Shown in pieces: positions 27,528-36,953 of a DNA stretch of 49,061 bases. Made by a program: the position numbers and the translations under genes. The notes beneath the pieces were generated by a model. That model was not told where the DNA came from. It did no database searches and was given only the letters and a program-made list of their open reading frames with translations. The stretch is from Winslowiella iniecta (GTDB lineage Bacteria; Pseudomonadota; Gammaproteobacteria; Enterobacterales; Enterobacteriaceae). The stretch lies in the NCBI RefSeq assembly GCF_001267535.1, contig NZ_JRXE01000016.1, positions 78,064-127,124 of the forward strand, read 5' to 3'. Every line of letters begins with the position of its first letter. The first letter of the stretch is position 1.

Positions 27528-28676
27528 TTACTCGCTTAGGACTTCGTCACCATTAACGATAGTCTGGATAATTTTATAATCGCGGGTGAAAACAGTCAGG
27601 TTTGCCACTTTTCCTGCTTCAACAGAACCTAACTGTTTGTCCACGCCCATTGCGCGGGCTGGATAGAGCGTTGCCATCCTCAGGGTTTCATCCAGTGCAA
27701 TACCGGCATGTTCGACGCAGTTCTCTACTGCTTCAATCATAGTTAATGCAGAACCACTGAGCGTACCGTTTTCATCAACGCACAGCCCGTTACGATAGTA
27801 TATTGTTTTGCCTGCAAAAATGAACTGATCAATGGTCGCACCAGCTGGCGCGGTGGCGTCGGTAACCAGTACCAGCTTGTCGCCTTTAATGCGTTTTGCA
27901 TTGCGCACATTAGCGTAATGGACATGTAAACCATCCGCAATAATGCCGCAGTATACATCCGGGGAATCAAACAGCGCGCCAATCAGGCCCGGCTCGCGGC
28001 CGGTAATGGTCGGCATGGCGTTATACAGATGAGTGGCAAAGCTGATGCCCGCGGTGATGCCGTGTTTTGCTTCCTGATAAGTGGCATGCGAGTGACCGGC
28101 AGAAACGATAATCCCGGCTGCGCGCAGCTGACGAATCACCTCGCTGCCTGCCACTTCCGGTGCCAGCGTGATTTTAGTGATCACATCGGCATTTTCGCAG
28201 AGAAAATTAACCAGCGCCGGATCCGGCTGGCGAATTAACGCCGGGTCGTGGGTGCCTTTTTTGGCGACATTCAGCCACGGGCCTTCCAGGTGCAAGCCGA
28301 GCGCCTGATGGGCATTTTGCGCCAGATAAGCGCGCATTACTTCAACCGCACGCGTCATCAGCTCATCGCTGCTGGTGATAAGCGTCGGTAAAAAGCTGGT
28401 GCAGCCGGACTTTTCATTGGCCCGCTGCATAATATTCAGCGTTTCCACACTGATGGCGTTGATGTCGTCATTAAACTGCACGCCGCCACAACCGTTAAGC
28501 TGCACATCAATAAAGCCGGGGGCAATAATCGCGCCCTTAACGTCACGCGTTGCGATGCCAGCAGGGAGCTCAGCGAGCGGACATACGCGCTCAATCAAGC
28601 CATCAGCAATGACAACTGCATGATCGTCAAGGATTTCATGGCCGGTATAGATGCGGCCCTGGGTTAATGCGTACAT
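27528..28676 (-). CDS. nagA: N-acetylglucosamine-6-phosphate deacetylase NagA
   Basis: Amidohydrolase that removes acetate from GlcNAc-6-P. It has 382 residues, the E. coli length. Metal and substrate residues are visible: [29 protein letters not shown] (Glu near 131), [13 protein letters not shown] and FATHLYNAM (the two His ligands) and the catalytic Asp in [10 protein letters not shown]. It stands between nagB and nagC in the catabolic operon. Confidence 0.98.
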   Translation of the reverse strand: MYALTQGRIYTGHEILDDHAVVIADGLIERVCPLAELPAGIATRDVKGAIIAPGFIDVQLNGCGGVQFNDDINAISVETLNIMQRANEKSGCTSFLPTLITSSDELMTRAVEVMRAYLAQNAHQALGLHLEGPWLNVAKKGTHDPALIRQPDPALVNFLCENADVITKITLAPEVAGSEVIRQLRAAGIIVSAGHSHATYQEAKHGITAGISFATHLYNAMPTITGREPGLIGALFDSPDVYCGIIADGLHVHYANVRNAKRIKGDKLVLVTDATAPAGATIDQFIFAGKTIYYRNGLCVDENGTLSGSALTMIEAVENCVEHAGIALDETLRMATLYPARAMGVDKQLGSVEAGKVANLTVFTRDYKIIQTIVNGDEVLSE

Positions 28677-28720
28677 AATTATCTCCCGGCATTATTCTGA
28701 CTAAATGACTGGTTATTTCT

Positions 28721-28741
28721 GGCGCGAAGCCTCTCCGCGCC
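28721..28741 (-). repeat. Intercistronic hairpin between nagB and nagA
   Basis: GGCGCG-(9)-CGCGCC on the minus strand in the 97-base nagB-nagA gap, without a T run. It is a candidate mRNA processing or stability element that would set nagB above nagA. Confidence 0.4.
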
Positions 28742-28773
28742 TTAACTCTGTGGGTGTGAGCGTCAGAGATCGA

Positions 28774-29574
28774 TTACAGACCTTTCATATTTTCCGCTTC
28801 CATTTCGCGGAAATATTTTACGGTTTTTACCTTCAGTTCCATGGTTGACGGCTCATCACACACCACCACAGATTTGGCATGCAGCTGCAGGCAGCTGATG
28901 GTCCACATATGATTAACATTACCTTCCACTGCCGCCTGCAACGCCTGCGCTTTAACGTGGCCGATAACCAGAATCATCACTTCTTCTGCATCCAGCAAGG
29001 TGCCAACACCCACCGTCAGAGCATATTTAGGGACCTGATCAACATCGCCATTGAAAAAGCGAGAGTTCGCTAAGCGGGTTTCATGCGTCAGCGTCTTGAT
29101 GCGGGTGCGGGATGCCAGAGAAGAAGCGGGTTCGTTAAACGCAATATGGCCATCGTTGCCTACGCCACCCATAAACAGGTGGATTTTACCGTATGCACGA
29201 ATCTTTTCTTCATACTGGCGACATTCTGCGTCAATATCGTCCGCATTACCATTGAGAAGGTTGATATTTTCACGAGGGATATCAACATGATCAAAGAAAT
29301 TACGATACATAAAACTGTGATAGCTTTCCGGGTGCTCTTTTGGCAGGCCGACATATTCGTCCATATTGAAGGTGACAACATGTTTGAAGCTAACCTGGCC
29401 CGCTTTATGCATCTCAATTAAATGTTTGTAAGCTTCGAGCGGGGTGCCGCCGGTTGGCAGACCCAGAACAAACGGACGATCTGCCGTGGGTTTGAATGCG
29501 TTGATACGGTTGACGATATGACGAGCGGCCCATTTGCCTACTTGCCCAGGGGTTGCCAGTGGAATCAGTCTCAT
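28774..29574 (-). CDS. nagB: Glucosamine-6-phosphate deaminase NagB
   Basis: Converts glucosamine-6-P to fructose-6-P plus ammonia. It has 266 residues, the same as E. coli. Signatures are [35 protein letters not shown] (catalytic Asp near 72) and [23 protein letters not shown] (Asp141/His143 region). It is the first gene of the minus-strand operon and is divergent from nagE across a 334-base control region. Confidence 0.98.
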   Translation of the reverse strand: MRLIPLATPGQVGKWAARHIVNRINAFKPTADRPFVLGLPTGGTPLEAYKHLIEMHKAGQVSFKHVVTFNMDEYVGLPKEHPESYHSFMYRNFFDHVDIPRENINLLNGNADDIDAECRQYEEKIRAYGKIHLFMGGVGNDGHIAFNEPASSLASRTRIKTLTHETRLANSRFFNGDVDQVPKYALTVGVGTLLDAEEVMILVIGHVKAQALQAAVEGNVNHMWTISCLQLHAKSVVVCDEPSTMELKVKTVKYFREMEAENMKGL

Positions 29575-29680
29575 GTTTCACCTCATTTAAGCGGAATTGA
29601 ATCAGATTTAAGACGGCCTTGGTGCTGATACAACTAAGCGTAACCTGACTTAGCTATAACGACAGAGGAAAAAACCGCCC

Positions 29681-29703
29681 TGATAATTCGGATCATAAAA
29701 TAA
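29681..29703. promoter_or_regulatory. Possible NagC operator near nagB
   Basis: An AT-rich imperfect palindrome around TTCGGAT (TGATAATTCGGATCATAAA). It sits about 120 bases before the nagB start. Its centre is about 95 bases from the nagE-side candidate, near nine helical turns, the geometry expected for a NagC loop. The sequence match is weak. Confidence 0.3.
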
Positions 29704-29744
29704 GTTTGCAGCCATAGCCAGCCGTATCGAGGAAAATGTGCGGT

Positions 29745-29768
29745 ATTTGGTGATAAATATCACAGATG
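29745..29768. promoter_or_regulatory. CRP-binding site between nagB and nagE
   Basis: GTGATAAATATCAC, a perfect GTGA-N6-TCAC palindrome at 29750-29763, with AT-rich flanks. CRP activation of the nagB and nagE promoters is established in E. coli, and the position between the two candidate NagC operators fits. Confidence 0.8.
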
Positions 29769-29776
29769 CAGCGGTT

Positions 29777-29797
29777 TTAATTTGCGCAGCGAATTAA
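29777..29797. promoter_or_regulatory. NagC operator candidate near nagE
   Basis: TTAATTTGCGCAGCGAATTAA is a 21-base near-perfect palindrome. AT-rich arms and a TGCG/CGAA-like core are the general form of NagC sites. It overlaps the expected nagE promoter region. A long T run follows it on the plus strand. Confidence 0.5.
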
Positions 29798-29908
29798 TTT
29801 TTTTTTACACTTCGTATTGTGATGTGTACTGTCATCAGGTTAGCTGATAATTGTGATAATAATACCAAACAGTTTTCGTGACCTTGTCGGCTCTCGGAGG
29901 GGGAAAAG

Positions 29909-31942
29909 GTGAATATTTTAAGTTACTTACAAAAGGTTGGCCGGGCGCTGATGGTGCCGGTAGCCATACTGCCTGCAGCAGCGATTTTAATGGGCATCGG
30001 CTACTGGATCGATCCGAATAGCTGGGGAGCCAGCAATGCGCTGGCGGCTTTATTACTGAAATCAGGTTCGGCGATTATTGACCATATGTCAGTACTGTTT
30101 GCCATCGGTGTGGCTTACGGTATGTCGAAAGACAAAGACGGTGCCGCTGCGCTGACCGGCTATGTCGGCTTCCTGGTAGTTACCACGCTGTGTTCACCTG
30201 CCGCCGTGTCGATGATCCAGAAGATCCCACTTGATCAGGTGCCTGCGGCATTTGGCAAAATTGAAAACCAGTTTGTCGGTATTGTGGTGGGGGTCATCTC
30301 TGCTGAAGTGTATAACCGCTTCAGCCATGTTGAACTGCCAAGAGCGCTTTCATTCTTTAGCGGACGTCGTCTGGTGCCGATTCTGGTCTCCTTCCTGATG
30401 ATCTTCGTGTCCTTTATCCTGATGTATATCTGGCCGGTGGTGTTTGATGGTCTGGTCAACTTTGGTGAGCACATTCAGAAACTGGGCTCTGCCGGTGCGG
30501 GTATTTACGCCTTCTTTAACCGTATTCTGATCCCGGTCGGTCTGCATCACGCACTGAACTCGGTGTTCTGGTTTGACGTTGCCGGTATCAACGATATTCC
30601 AAACTTCCTTGGCGGCGCGCAATCTATCGAAACCGGTAAAGGCATTGTCGGTATCACCGGTCGTTATCAGGCGGGCTTCTTCCCGATTATGATGTTCGGT
30701 CTGCCGGGTGCGGCGCTGGCGATTTATCACTGTGCCCGTCCGGAAAACCGCGCGAAAGTGGCCGGTATTATGATTGCTGCCGCTTTCGCCAGCTTCTTTA
30801 CCGGGATTACTGAGCCGCTGGAATTCTCCTTTATGTTTGTGGCGCCGGTACTGTATGTACTGCACGCTGCTCTGACTGGGATCTCGGTATTTATCGCCGC
30901 CAGCATGCACTGGATCAGCGGTTTCGGCTTCAGTGCTGGCCTGGTCGATATGGCACTGCAATCGCGTAACCCACTGGCGACCCAGTGGTATATGTTGATT
31001 CCACAGGGTCTGGTGTTCTTTGTTATTTACTACGTGGTATTCCGCTTCACCATTAAAAAATTCAATCTGATGACGCCAGGTCGTGAACTGTCGGTGGCCG
31101 GTGATGAAAGTGATGGTTATGACACTAGCGTTGATCACAGCGGTAAGGGTGAATCAGAAGCTGAATCACTGGCGCGCCGTTATATCAGCTCAGTGGGCGG
31201 TTCCGATAATCTGACCGGGATTGATGCCTGTATCACCCGTTTACGTCTGAATGTGAAAGATTCTGCTGAAGTGAATGATGCGGTGGCCAAACGCCTTGGC
31301 GCGTCGGGAGTGATTCGTCTTAACAAGCAGAGCGTGCAGATTATTGTCGGGACGCGTGCAGAAACCATCGCTTCGGCGATGAAAACCGTGCTAGCCAAAG
31401 GTCCGGTTGCGGCTTCTGCTCCTGCGGTATCCGGCGCTGCGCCAACGGCACAGCCGCAAGCGGTCTCCAACGCATCGAAAGGGATTATTGCCACGCTGGT
31501 GGCACCGGTCAGCGGTGAGGTGGTGGCAATTGAACACGTGCCTGACGAAGCCTTTGCCAGTAAAGCGGTCGGTGACGGTCTGGCAATTCAACCGACCGAC
31601 AAAACCGTGGTGGCACCGATTGCCGGGACTATCGTGAAGATCTTTAACACCAATCACGCTTTCTGTCTGGAATCTGACAACGGTGTGGAAATTGTGGTGC
31701 ATATGGGGCTGGATACCGTGGCGCTGGGCGGTAAAGGCTTTAGCCGCCTGGTCGAAGAGGGCGCGGTGGTGACGGCCGGTCAGCCGGTGCTGGAGATGGA
31801 TCTTGATTTCCTTAACGCCAACGCACGCTCAATGATCAGCCCGGTGGTGGTCAGCAATATTGATGACTTTGCCGGTGTGAATCTGTTGGCCAGCGGTTCG
31901 GTGGTGGCGGGTGAAACCAAATTGTTCGAAATTAAAGGCTAA
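29909..31942 (+). CDS. nagE: PTS N-acetylglucosamine transporter EIICBA (NagE)
   Basis: Imports GlcNAc across the inner membrane and phosphorylates it at C6. It has 677 residues. Domain order is EIIC (about 1-390, many helices, ITEPLEFSFMFVAP), EIIB (about 410-490, phospho-Cys in GIDACITRLRL), then an Ala/Pro linker and EIIA (about 525-677, phospho-His in EIVVHMGLDTVAL). The start is GTG at 29909 behind GGAGG. The EIIB-EIIA part is very close to E. coli NagE as I remember it, whereas the EIIC part differs clearly and has PtsG-like stretches. It is divergent from nagBACD. Glucose or another hexosamine cannot be excluded as extra substrate. Confidence 0.93.
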   Translation: MNILSYLQKVGRALMVPVAILPAAAILMGIGYWIDPNSWGASNALAALLLKSGSAIIDHMSVLFAIGVAYGMSKDKDGAAALTGYVGFLVVTTLCSPAAVSMIQKIPLDQVPAAFGKIENQFVGIVVGVISAEVYNRFSHVELPRALSFFSGRRLVPILVSFLMIFVSFILMYIWPVVFDGLVNFGEHIQKLGSAGAGIYAFFNRILIPVGLHHALNSVFWFDVAGINDIPNFLGGAQSIETGKGIVGITGRYQAGFFPIMMFGLPGAALAIYHCARPENRAKVAGIMIAAAFASFFTGITEPLEFSFMFVAPVLYVLHAALTGISVFIAASMHWISGFGFSAGLVDMALQSRNPLATQWYMLIPQGLVFFVIYYVVFRFTIKKFNLMTPGRELSVAGDESDGYDTSVDHSGKGESEAESLARRYISSVGGSDNLTGIDACITRLRLNVKDSAEVNDAVAKRLGASGVIRLNKQSVQIIVGTRAETIASAMKTVLAKGPVAASAPAVSGAAPTAQPQAVSNASKGIIATLVAPVSGEVVAIEHVPDEAFASKAVGDGLAIQPTDKTVVAPIAGTIVKIFNTNHAFCLESDNGVEIVVHMGLDTVALGGKGFSRLVEEGAVVTAGQPVLEMDLDFLNANARSMISPVVVSNIDDFAGVNLLASGSVVAGETKLFEIKG

Positions 31943-31995
31943 GTCAGTCGCGGATGCTGTCAGAGCATCTGCGGTCTGAATATGAAGCCTGAGCA

Positions 31996-32023
31996 GGGCG
32001 GGAAGCGATTCCCGCCCTTTTTT
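31996..32023 (+). terminator. Terminator after nagE
   Basis: GGGCGGG-(8)-CCCGCCC followed by six T residues, about 50 bases after the nagE stop. Confidence 0.9.
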
Positions 32024-32130
32024 ACGTTATTCCGTCAACAAACGGTTGTTTCCCTTCTCTGCTTTGTGGATCATACTCCGTTATTTCGTGATACAAATCA
32101 CCAGACATATATTGTGTTGAGGAAATTAAG

Positions 32131-33798
32131 ATGAGTGAGGCAGAAGCCCGCCCAACTAACTTTATTCGTCAGATTATCGACGAAGATTTGGCGACCGGTA
32201 AGCACGCCAGTGTGCATACCCGTTTTCCGCCGGAGCCGAATGGCTACCTGCACATCGGTCATGCAAAGTCGATCTGCCTGAACTTTGGCATCGCGCAAGA
32301 TTATCAGGGTCAATGTAACTTGCGTTTCGACGACACCAACCCGGTCAAAGAAGATCTGGAGTTTGTTGAATCTATCAAGCGTGACGTGCAATGGCTCGGT
32401 TTCCAGTGGAGCGGCGAAGTTTGCTATTCCTCTGACTATTTCGATCAACTGCACAACTATGCGATTGAGCTGATTAACAAAGGCCTCGCCTATGTTGATG
32501 AGCTGACGCCAGAACAGATCCGTGAATATCGCGGTACCCTGACGTCGCCGGGCAAAAACAGCCCATACCGCGATCGTACGCCAGAGGAAAACCTGGCACT
32601 GTTTGCAAAAATGCGTAACGGTGAGTTTGCCGAGGGCACCGCCTGCCTGCGTGCAAAAATCGATATGGCGTCCAACTTTATTGTGATGCGTGATCCGGTG
32701 CTGTATCGCATTAAATTCGCTGACCACCATCAGACCGGTAACAAGTGGTGCATCTACCCGATGTATGACTTTACCCACTGCATTTCCGATGCACTGGAAG
32801 GGATTACCCACTCACTGTGTACGCTGGAGTTCCAGGATAACCGTCGCCTGTATGACTGGGTGCTGGATAACATCAGCATTCCTGTGCATCCGCGCCAGTA
32901 CGAGTTTTCGCGACTGAATCTCGAATACGCGATTATGTCCAAGCGTAAGCTGAATCAGCTGGTCACCGAGAACGTGGTGGAAGGCTGGGATGATCCGCGT
33001 ATGCTGACAGTTTCTGGCCTGCGTCGTCGTGGTTATACTGCGGCTTCGATTCGCGAGTTCTGCCGCCGTATCGGTATCACCAAGCAGGATAACATTGTCG
33101 AAATGGCGTCGCTGGAATCCTGTATTCGTGACGACCTGAATGAGAACGCGCCGCGCGCGATGGCAGTGCTGGACCCGGTGAAAGTGGTGATCGAAAACTT
33201 ACCGGCCGGTCATGAAGAGCTGCTGACGATGCCTGCTCATCCGAACAAGCCGGAAATGGGCAGCCGCGAAGTGCCGTTCAGCCGCGAGATCTATATCGAT
33301 CGCGCTGACTTCCGCGAAGAAGCCAATAAGCAGTACAAGCGTCTGGTGCTGGGCAAAGAAGTGCGTCTGCGTAATGCGTACGTGATTAAAGCCGAGCGCG
33401 TGGCCAAAGATGAAGCGGGCAATATCACTTGCCTGTACTGCACCTGCGACACTGACACTTTGAGTAAAGACCCGGCTGATGGCCGCAAGGTGAAAGGGGT
33501 GATTCACTGGGTTTCTGCTGTGCATGCGTTACCGGCGGAATTCCGTCTGTATGACCGCCTGTTCAGCGTACCCAATCCGGCCAGTGCTGAGGACTTCCTC
33601 GCCAGCATCAACCCGGAATCACTGGTGATCCAGCAGGGCTTTGTTGAGCCGAGCCTGCAAGCGGCAGAAGCCAGCAGCCCTTACCAGTTCGAGCGTGAAG
33701 GTTACTTCTGTGCTGACAGTGTTTATTCCAGCCCGTCAAAGCTGGTATTTAACCGCACCGTTGGCCTGCGCGACACCTGGGCGAAAATCGGCGGATAA
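32131..33798 (+). CDS. glnS: Glutaminyl-tRNA synthetase
   Basis: Class Ib synthetase that charges tRNA-Gln, four copies of which are encoded about 9 kb upstream. It has 555 residues. The HIGH-type motif is [15 protein letters not shown] (about residues 33-47) and the KMSKS equivalent is [11 protein letters not shown] (about 266-276). The two C-terminal beta-barrels that read the anticodon follow. AGGA lies about 10 bases before the ATG. It is monocistronic, with its own terminator. Confidence 0.98.
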   Translation: MSEAEARPTNFIRQIIDEDLATGKHASVHTRFPPEPNGYLHIGHAKSICLNFGIAQDYQGQCNLRFDDTNPVKEDLEFVESIKRDVQWLGFQWSGEVCYSSDYFDQLHNYAIELINKGLAYVDELTPEQIREYRGTLTSPGKNSPYRDRTPEENLALFAKMRNGEFAEGTACLRAKIDMASNFIVMRDPVLYRIKFADHHQTGNKWCIYPMYDFTHCISDALEGITHSLCTLEFQDNRRLYDWVLDNISIPVHPRQYEFSRLNLEYAIMSKRKLNQLVTENVVEGWDDPRMLTVSGLRRRGYTAASIREFCRRIGITKQDNIVEMASLESCIRDDLNENAPRAMAVLDPVKVVIENLPAGHEELLTMPAHPNKPEMGSREVPFSREIYIDRADFREEANKQYKRLVLGKEVRLRNAYVIKAERVAKDEAGNITCLYCTCDTDTLSKDPADGRKVKGVIHWVSAVHALPAEFRLYDRLFSVPNPASAEDFLASINPESLVIQQGFVEPSLQAAEASSPYQFEREGYFCADSVYSSPSKLVFNRTVGLRDTWAKIGG

Positions 33799-33818
33799 TC
33801 CCGCTGTGACAGTGAAAA

Positions 33819-33845
33819 ACGCAGCCTGAGAGCTGCGTTTTTTTT
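33819..33845 (+). terminator. Terminator after glnS
   Basis: ACGCAGC-(6)-GCTGCGT followed by eight T residues, about 20 bases after the glnS stop and 28 before the next ATG. Confidence 0.9.
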
Positions 33846-33872
33846 ATCGGCTAAGGACACGACAACATTTTT

Positions 33873-35120
33873 ATGGCTGAAATACTTTCAGGACGAAAAG
33901 CGCCGTCGGTGATGTGGGGAACCATGATCATTAGCGGCACAATTATTGGTGCAGGCATGTTTTCACTGCCGGTGGTGATGTCCGGCGCATGGTTTTCATG
34001 GTCGACGCTGATCTTGCTGTTCTCGTGGTTTTGCATGCTGTTATCCGGGTTGCTGTATCTGGAATCGAGTCTGCATTATCCGGACGGCGCAAATTTTTCC
34101 ACGGTAACCCGCGATCTGCTGGGCAGTAAGTGGAATCTCGTTAACGGTGTCACCATCGCGTTTGTGCTGGGAATTTTAACTTACGCCTATATCTCTGCCA
34201 GCGGTTCCATCCTGCATCATACCTTTAGCAGCACGCTGCCATGGCTATCACAACGTCAGGCGGGATTGCTGTTTACCCTGTTGCTGGCGGTGTTTATCTG
34301 GCTGGGCACCGCAGTGGTCAGCAGAATGACCTTTATCTTCCTGTTCGCTAAGCTGGCCGCTTTTCTGATGACCTTTGGCGGTCTGCTGTGGCATGTGCGG
34401 GTCGATAATTTGCTGGATACTCAGCAGAGTGGGGCGAGCTATTTCCCGTACATCTTTATGGTGCTGCCATTCTGCCTGGCGTCGTTTGGCTACCATGGCA
34501 ATATTTCCGGGTTGGTCAGCTACTACCGTCAGGATGCCGCGAAGGTGAGGAAGTGCCTGATTTACGGCACGGTGATTGCGCTGGCAATCTACTTTGTCTG
34601 GTTAATCAGCGCGATGGGCAATATTCAGCGCCCGAAATTTATCGCTATCGCTCAGGCTGGCGGCAATATCGATGCGCTGGTGGCGACATTTGGCGATCTG
34701 ATCAGCAGCCCGTGGCTGGGTATGTTGCTGCTGCTGTTTTCCAACTTTGCCGTTGCCAGTTCATTTTTGGGCGTCAGCCTCGGGCTGTTTGATTATCTTG
34801 CCGATCTGTTTGGCATTGCGAACAATGCGGCAGGGCGGCTGAAAACCACGCTACTGACTTTTGCTATTCCGCTGACAGCCAGCCTGATCTATCCGAACGG
34901 TTTTCTGCATGCGATTGGCTATGCCGGACTGGCGGCAACCCTGTGGGCGGTCATTACCCCGGCGTTACTGGCAGTAAAAGCCAGAAAGCGTTTTGATTAC
35001 ACCGGCTATCGCGTGGCCGGCGGCAATCTGACGATTATGCTGGTATTACTGTTTGGCGGCATCAATATCGTGGTCAGTTTACTGTCCTACGCCGATCTGC
35101 TGCCGGTTTACGCGCGCTGA
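33873..35120 (+). CDS. Aromatic amino acid permease, Mtr/TnaB type
   Basis: An inner-membrane proton symporter of the HAAAP family; closest by eye to E. coli Mtr (tryptophan). It has 415 residues and eleven hydrophobic segments. Shared stretches include SGTIIGAGMFSLPVVMSGAWF, ILTYAYISASGSILHHTF, LPFCLASFGYHGNISGL, SNFAVASSFLGVSLGLFDYLADLFG and HAIGYAGLAATLWAV. The ribosome site is weak (AAGGA is about 15 bases upstream). In E. coli the chitoporin genes chiPQ lie between glnS and fur; here only this permease does. Tryptophan is the likeliest substrate, but tyrosine or indole-linked uptake is possible. Confidence 0.88.
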   Translation: MAEILSGRKAPSVMWGTMIISGTIIGAGMFSLPVVMSGAWFSWSTLILLFSWFCMLLSGLLYLESSLHYPDGANFSTVTRDLLGSKWNLVNGVTIAFVLGILTYAYISASGSILHHTFSSTLPWLSQRQAGLLFTLLLAVFIWLGTAVVSRMTFIFLFAKLAAFLMTFGGLLWHVRVDNLLDTQQSGASYFPYIFMVLPFCLASFGYHGNISGLVSYYRQDAAKVRKCLIYGTVIALAIYFVWLISAMGNIQRPKFIAIAQAGGNIDALVATFGDLISSPWLGMLLLLFSNFAVASSFLGVSLGLFDYLADLFGIANNAAGRLKTTLLTFAIPLTASLIYPNGFLHAIGYAGLAATLWAVITPALLAVKARKRFDYTGYRVAGGNLTIMLVLLFGGINIVVSLLSYADLLPVYAR

Positions 35121-35129
35121 ATGCAGGCA

Positions 35130-35163
35130 TAAAAAAACCGGTGACAAGTCACCGGTTTTGTTT
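35130..35163. terminator. Bidirectional terminator between permease and fur
   Basis: ACCGGTGAC-AAG-GTCACCGGT type stem (9 bp) flanked by seven A on one side and TTTTGTTT on the other. It can end both the plus-strand permease and minus-strand fur transcripts. Confidence 0.88.
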
Positions 35164-35183
35164 AACGTTCTGCAGCGCAGAAT

Positions 35184-35627
35184 TTATTTGTCGTGCAGCG
35201 TTTCGTCTTCGCGGCAATCACCCGTCGAACAGTGACCATAAAGGTACAGACTGTGGTTGGTCAGCTTGATGCCATGACGTGTCGCGATTTCACGCTGACG
35301 CGTTTCAATTGATTCATCACTGAATTCAATCACTTTGCCGCAATCAAGGCAGATCAGGTGATCGTGATGATGCTGCTGCGTAAGTTCGAAAACGGACTTG
35401 CCGCCTTCAAAATTATGACGGGTAACGATACCCGCGTCATCAAACTGGTTAAGAACGCGATATACCGTCGCCAGACCAATTTCTTCGCCCAAATCAATCA
35501 GGCGCTTATACAAGTCTTCCGCACTGACGTGATGGCCCTCTGGTTCCTGAAGCACTTCCAGAATTTTCAGACGTGGAAGCGTGACTTTCAGGCCGGCCTT
35601 CTTTAATGCGGTGTTGTTGTCAGTCAT
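35184..35627 (-). CDS. fur: Ferric uptake regulator Fur
   Basis: Iron-responsive DNA-binding repressor and dimer. It has 147 residues. A winged helix covers residues 1-80 (KVTLPRLKILEVLQ and GLATVYRVLNQFDDAGIV). The metal-site region is HHHDHLICLDCGKVIEFSD (about 87-105), with the structural CxxC at CLDC and a second Cys pair at GHCSTGDC near the C-terminus. It is preceded by a short overlapping leader ORF and a TATAAT box. Confidence 0.99.
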   Translation of the reverse strand: MTDNNTALKKAGLKVTLPRLKILEVLQEPEGHHVSAEDLYKRLIDLGEEIGLATVYRVLNQFDDAGIVTRHNFEGGKSVFELTQQHHHDHLICLDCGKVIEFSDESIETRQREIATRHGIKLTNHSLYLYGHCSTGDCREDETLHDK

Positions 35628-35658
35628 GCGGATATTGTCCTGTTACTTTGCTAGTCAC
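35620..35658 (-). CDS. uof: uof-like leader ORF overlapping the fur start (minimum extent)
   Basis: From the GTG at 35658 the frame reads VTSKVTGQYPHD and stops at a TGA inside fur codon 3 (ATGACTGA). The frame stays open upstream to about 35703, which would make 28 codons with a non-standard start. In E. coli a 28-codon uof is translated just before fur and couples RyhB control to Fur synthesis (established). My recollection is that the E. coli peptide ends VTGQIPHD, which would match; this is unchecked. The start codon here is undetermined. Confidence 0.45.
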   Translation of the reverse strand: MTSKVTGQYPHD

Positions 35659-35987
35659 AATGTGGCTGAAAAGCCCTGAACATCGGTCGACGCCAGATCT
35701 AATGGCGTCTCATTATAGAACTCGTGCTTTGAAATGAAAACCGCAGGGAGGGCGATAAACTACCACAGGATGTAAGGCGTTACGTCCGTGAGAAGTTCAT
35801 GCTTCAAAGCCTGTCCCATTATGGCTACTTTGCTAAACCCTGTACTCTCAAAAAAGAGTCATTAGCGAGGTGACCGATGAGGGGTATTGTACAGATTTAC
35901 AGTCTGCAGTTACAAATATGTATCTATCATTTCTATAGGAAAAACCACTGGCTCATTGTGAGTTAGCGCCCACAATGGCCAGACAGC
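35628..35987. promoter_or_regulatory. fur upstream region
   Basis: The minus strand carries TATAAT (about 35712-35717) with a weak TTTTCA 17 bases upstream, the likely fur promoter. Further left of fldA are a 9-bp inverted repeat (GGAYGTAA/TTAC(G)TCC, about 35769-35788) and a poly-T/poly-A hairpin (about 35848-35865) that could end fldA. No further gene is visible. Confidence 0.5.
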
Positions 35988-36518
35988 TTAAGCTTCGATG
36001 ATTTCTTTCAGCTGAAGTTCATCAAAAATTTGCTTAACCCACTTATCAACACGTTCGTTGGTCAGTTCTGGCTGGCGATCTTCATCAATCGCCAGGCCGA
36101 GGAAGTTTTTATCATCCGCCAGCCCTTTTGAGGCTTCGAAATGATAACCTTCGGTTGGCCAGTGGCCAACGATCACCGCGCCATTTGGCTCAATGATATC
36201 GCGAATGGTGCCCATCGCATCACAGAAGTACTCAGCGTAGTCTTCCTGATCGCCACAGCCAAACAGGGCGACCAGTTTGCCATTGAAGTCGACCTCTTCC
36301 AGCGTCGGGAAGAAATCATCCCAGTCGCACTGCGCTTCACCGTAATACCAGGTCGGGATGCCAAGCAGTAAGATATCAAAGGCTTCAAGATCTTCTTTGG
36401 CGCTCTTGGCAATGTCATGAACCTCAGCAACATCTTTACCCAGTTGCTTTTGGATCATCTTTGCAATGTTTTCCGTATTGCCAGTATCGCTGCCAAAGAA
36501 AATGCCTACGATTGCCAT
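35988..36518 (-). CDS. fldA: Flavodoxin FldA
   Basis: FMN-containing electron carrier for MetH, radical-SAM enzymes and anaerobic ribonucleotide reductase. It has 176 residues (long-chain type). The phosphate loop is FFGSDTGNTENIAKM (about residues 7-21), the W-loop PTWYYGEAQCDWDDF (about 55-69) and the Y-loop GCGDQEDYAEYFCDAM (about 87-102). It lies between ybfE and fur, the conserved enterobacterial order. Confidence 0.98.
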   Translation of the reverse strand: MAIVGIFFGSDTGNTENIAKMIQKQLGKDVAEVHDIAKSAKEDLEAFDILLLGIPTWYYGEAQCDWDDFFPTLEEVDFNGKLVALFGCGDQEDYAEYFCDAMGTIRDIIEPNGAVIVGHWPTEGYHFEASKGLADDKNFLGLAIDEDRQPELTNERVDKWVKQIFDELQLKEIIEA

Positions 36519-36671
36519 GAGTTTAATAACCTCTTGAAACTTAATGATATGGTGAATACTACAGATAGCCAGTTATTGGCAATGATAGCAGACAGTGTCG
36601 GGGCGCGGAACTTCAAATGCTGCCGGATTTGTCGCATTGTGCGCTCAAAGCCGCAGCTGACCGCGCCTCAG

Positions 36672-36953
36672 TTATAGGGTGGTGGCGTTAAGCTGTGACA
36701 GAATCATCTCTTCAATCAGCTCGCTACGACTCATATTGCGCTCTTCAGCCATCTGATTGAGCGCATCAACCGCATCGCTGTTCATCTTTAATTCGACGCG
36801 GCGCAGCCCACGAACTTTGTCGCGTTTTAACTGATTGCGTTTATTGATGCGCAGCTGTTCATCACGCGTAAGCGGATTGGTTTTTGGTCGTCCCGGGCGG
36901 CGCTCGTCTGCAAACAGATCGATCGTCGTGCGGTCCGTGTTCTCTTTTGCCAT
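36672..36953 (-). CDS. ybfE: YbfE, small ribbon-helix-helix-like protein
   Basis: A 93-residue cytoplasmic protein of unknown function, named in E. coli as LexA-regulated. From the ATG at 36953 it reads MAKENTDRTTIDLFADERRPGRPKTNP, the conserved start; the longer frame to 37046 has no homology. The basic middle (RINKRNQLKRDKVRGLRRVELK) followed by a MNMSRSELIEEM-type helix suggests a ribbon-helix-helix DNA-binding fold. I find no clear CTGT-N8-ACAG LexA box upstream. It sits directly before fldA. Confidence 0.9.
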   Translation of the reverse strand: MAKENTDRTTIDLFADERRPGRPKTNPLTRDEQLRINKRNQLKRDKVRGLRRVELKMNSDAVDALNQMAEERNMSRSELIEEMILSQLNATTL

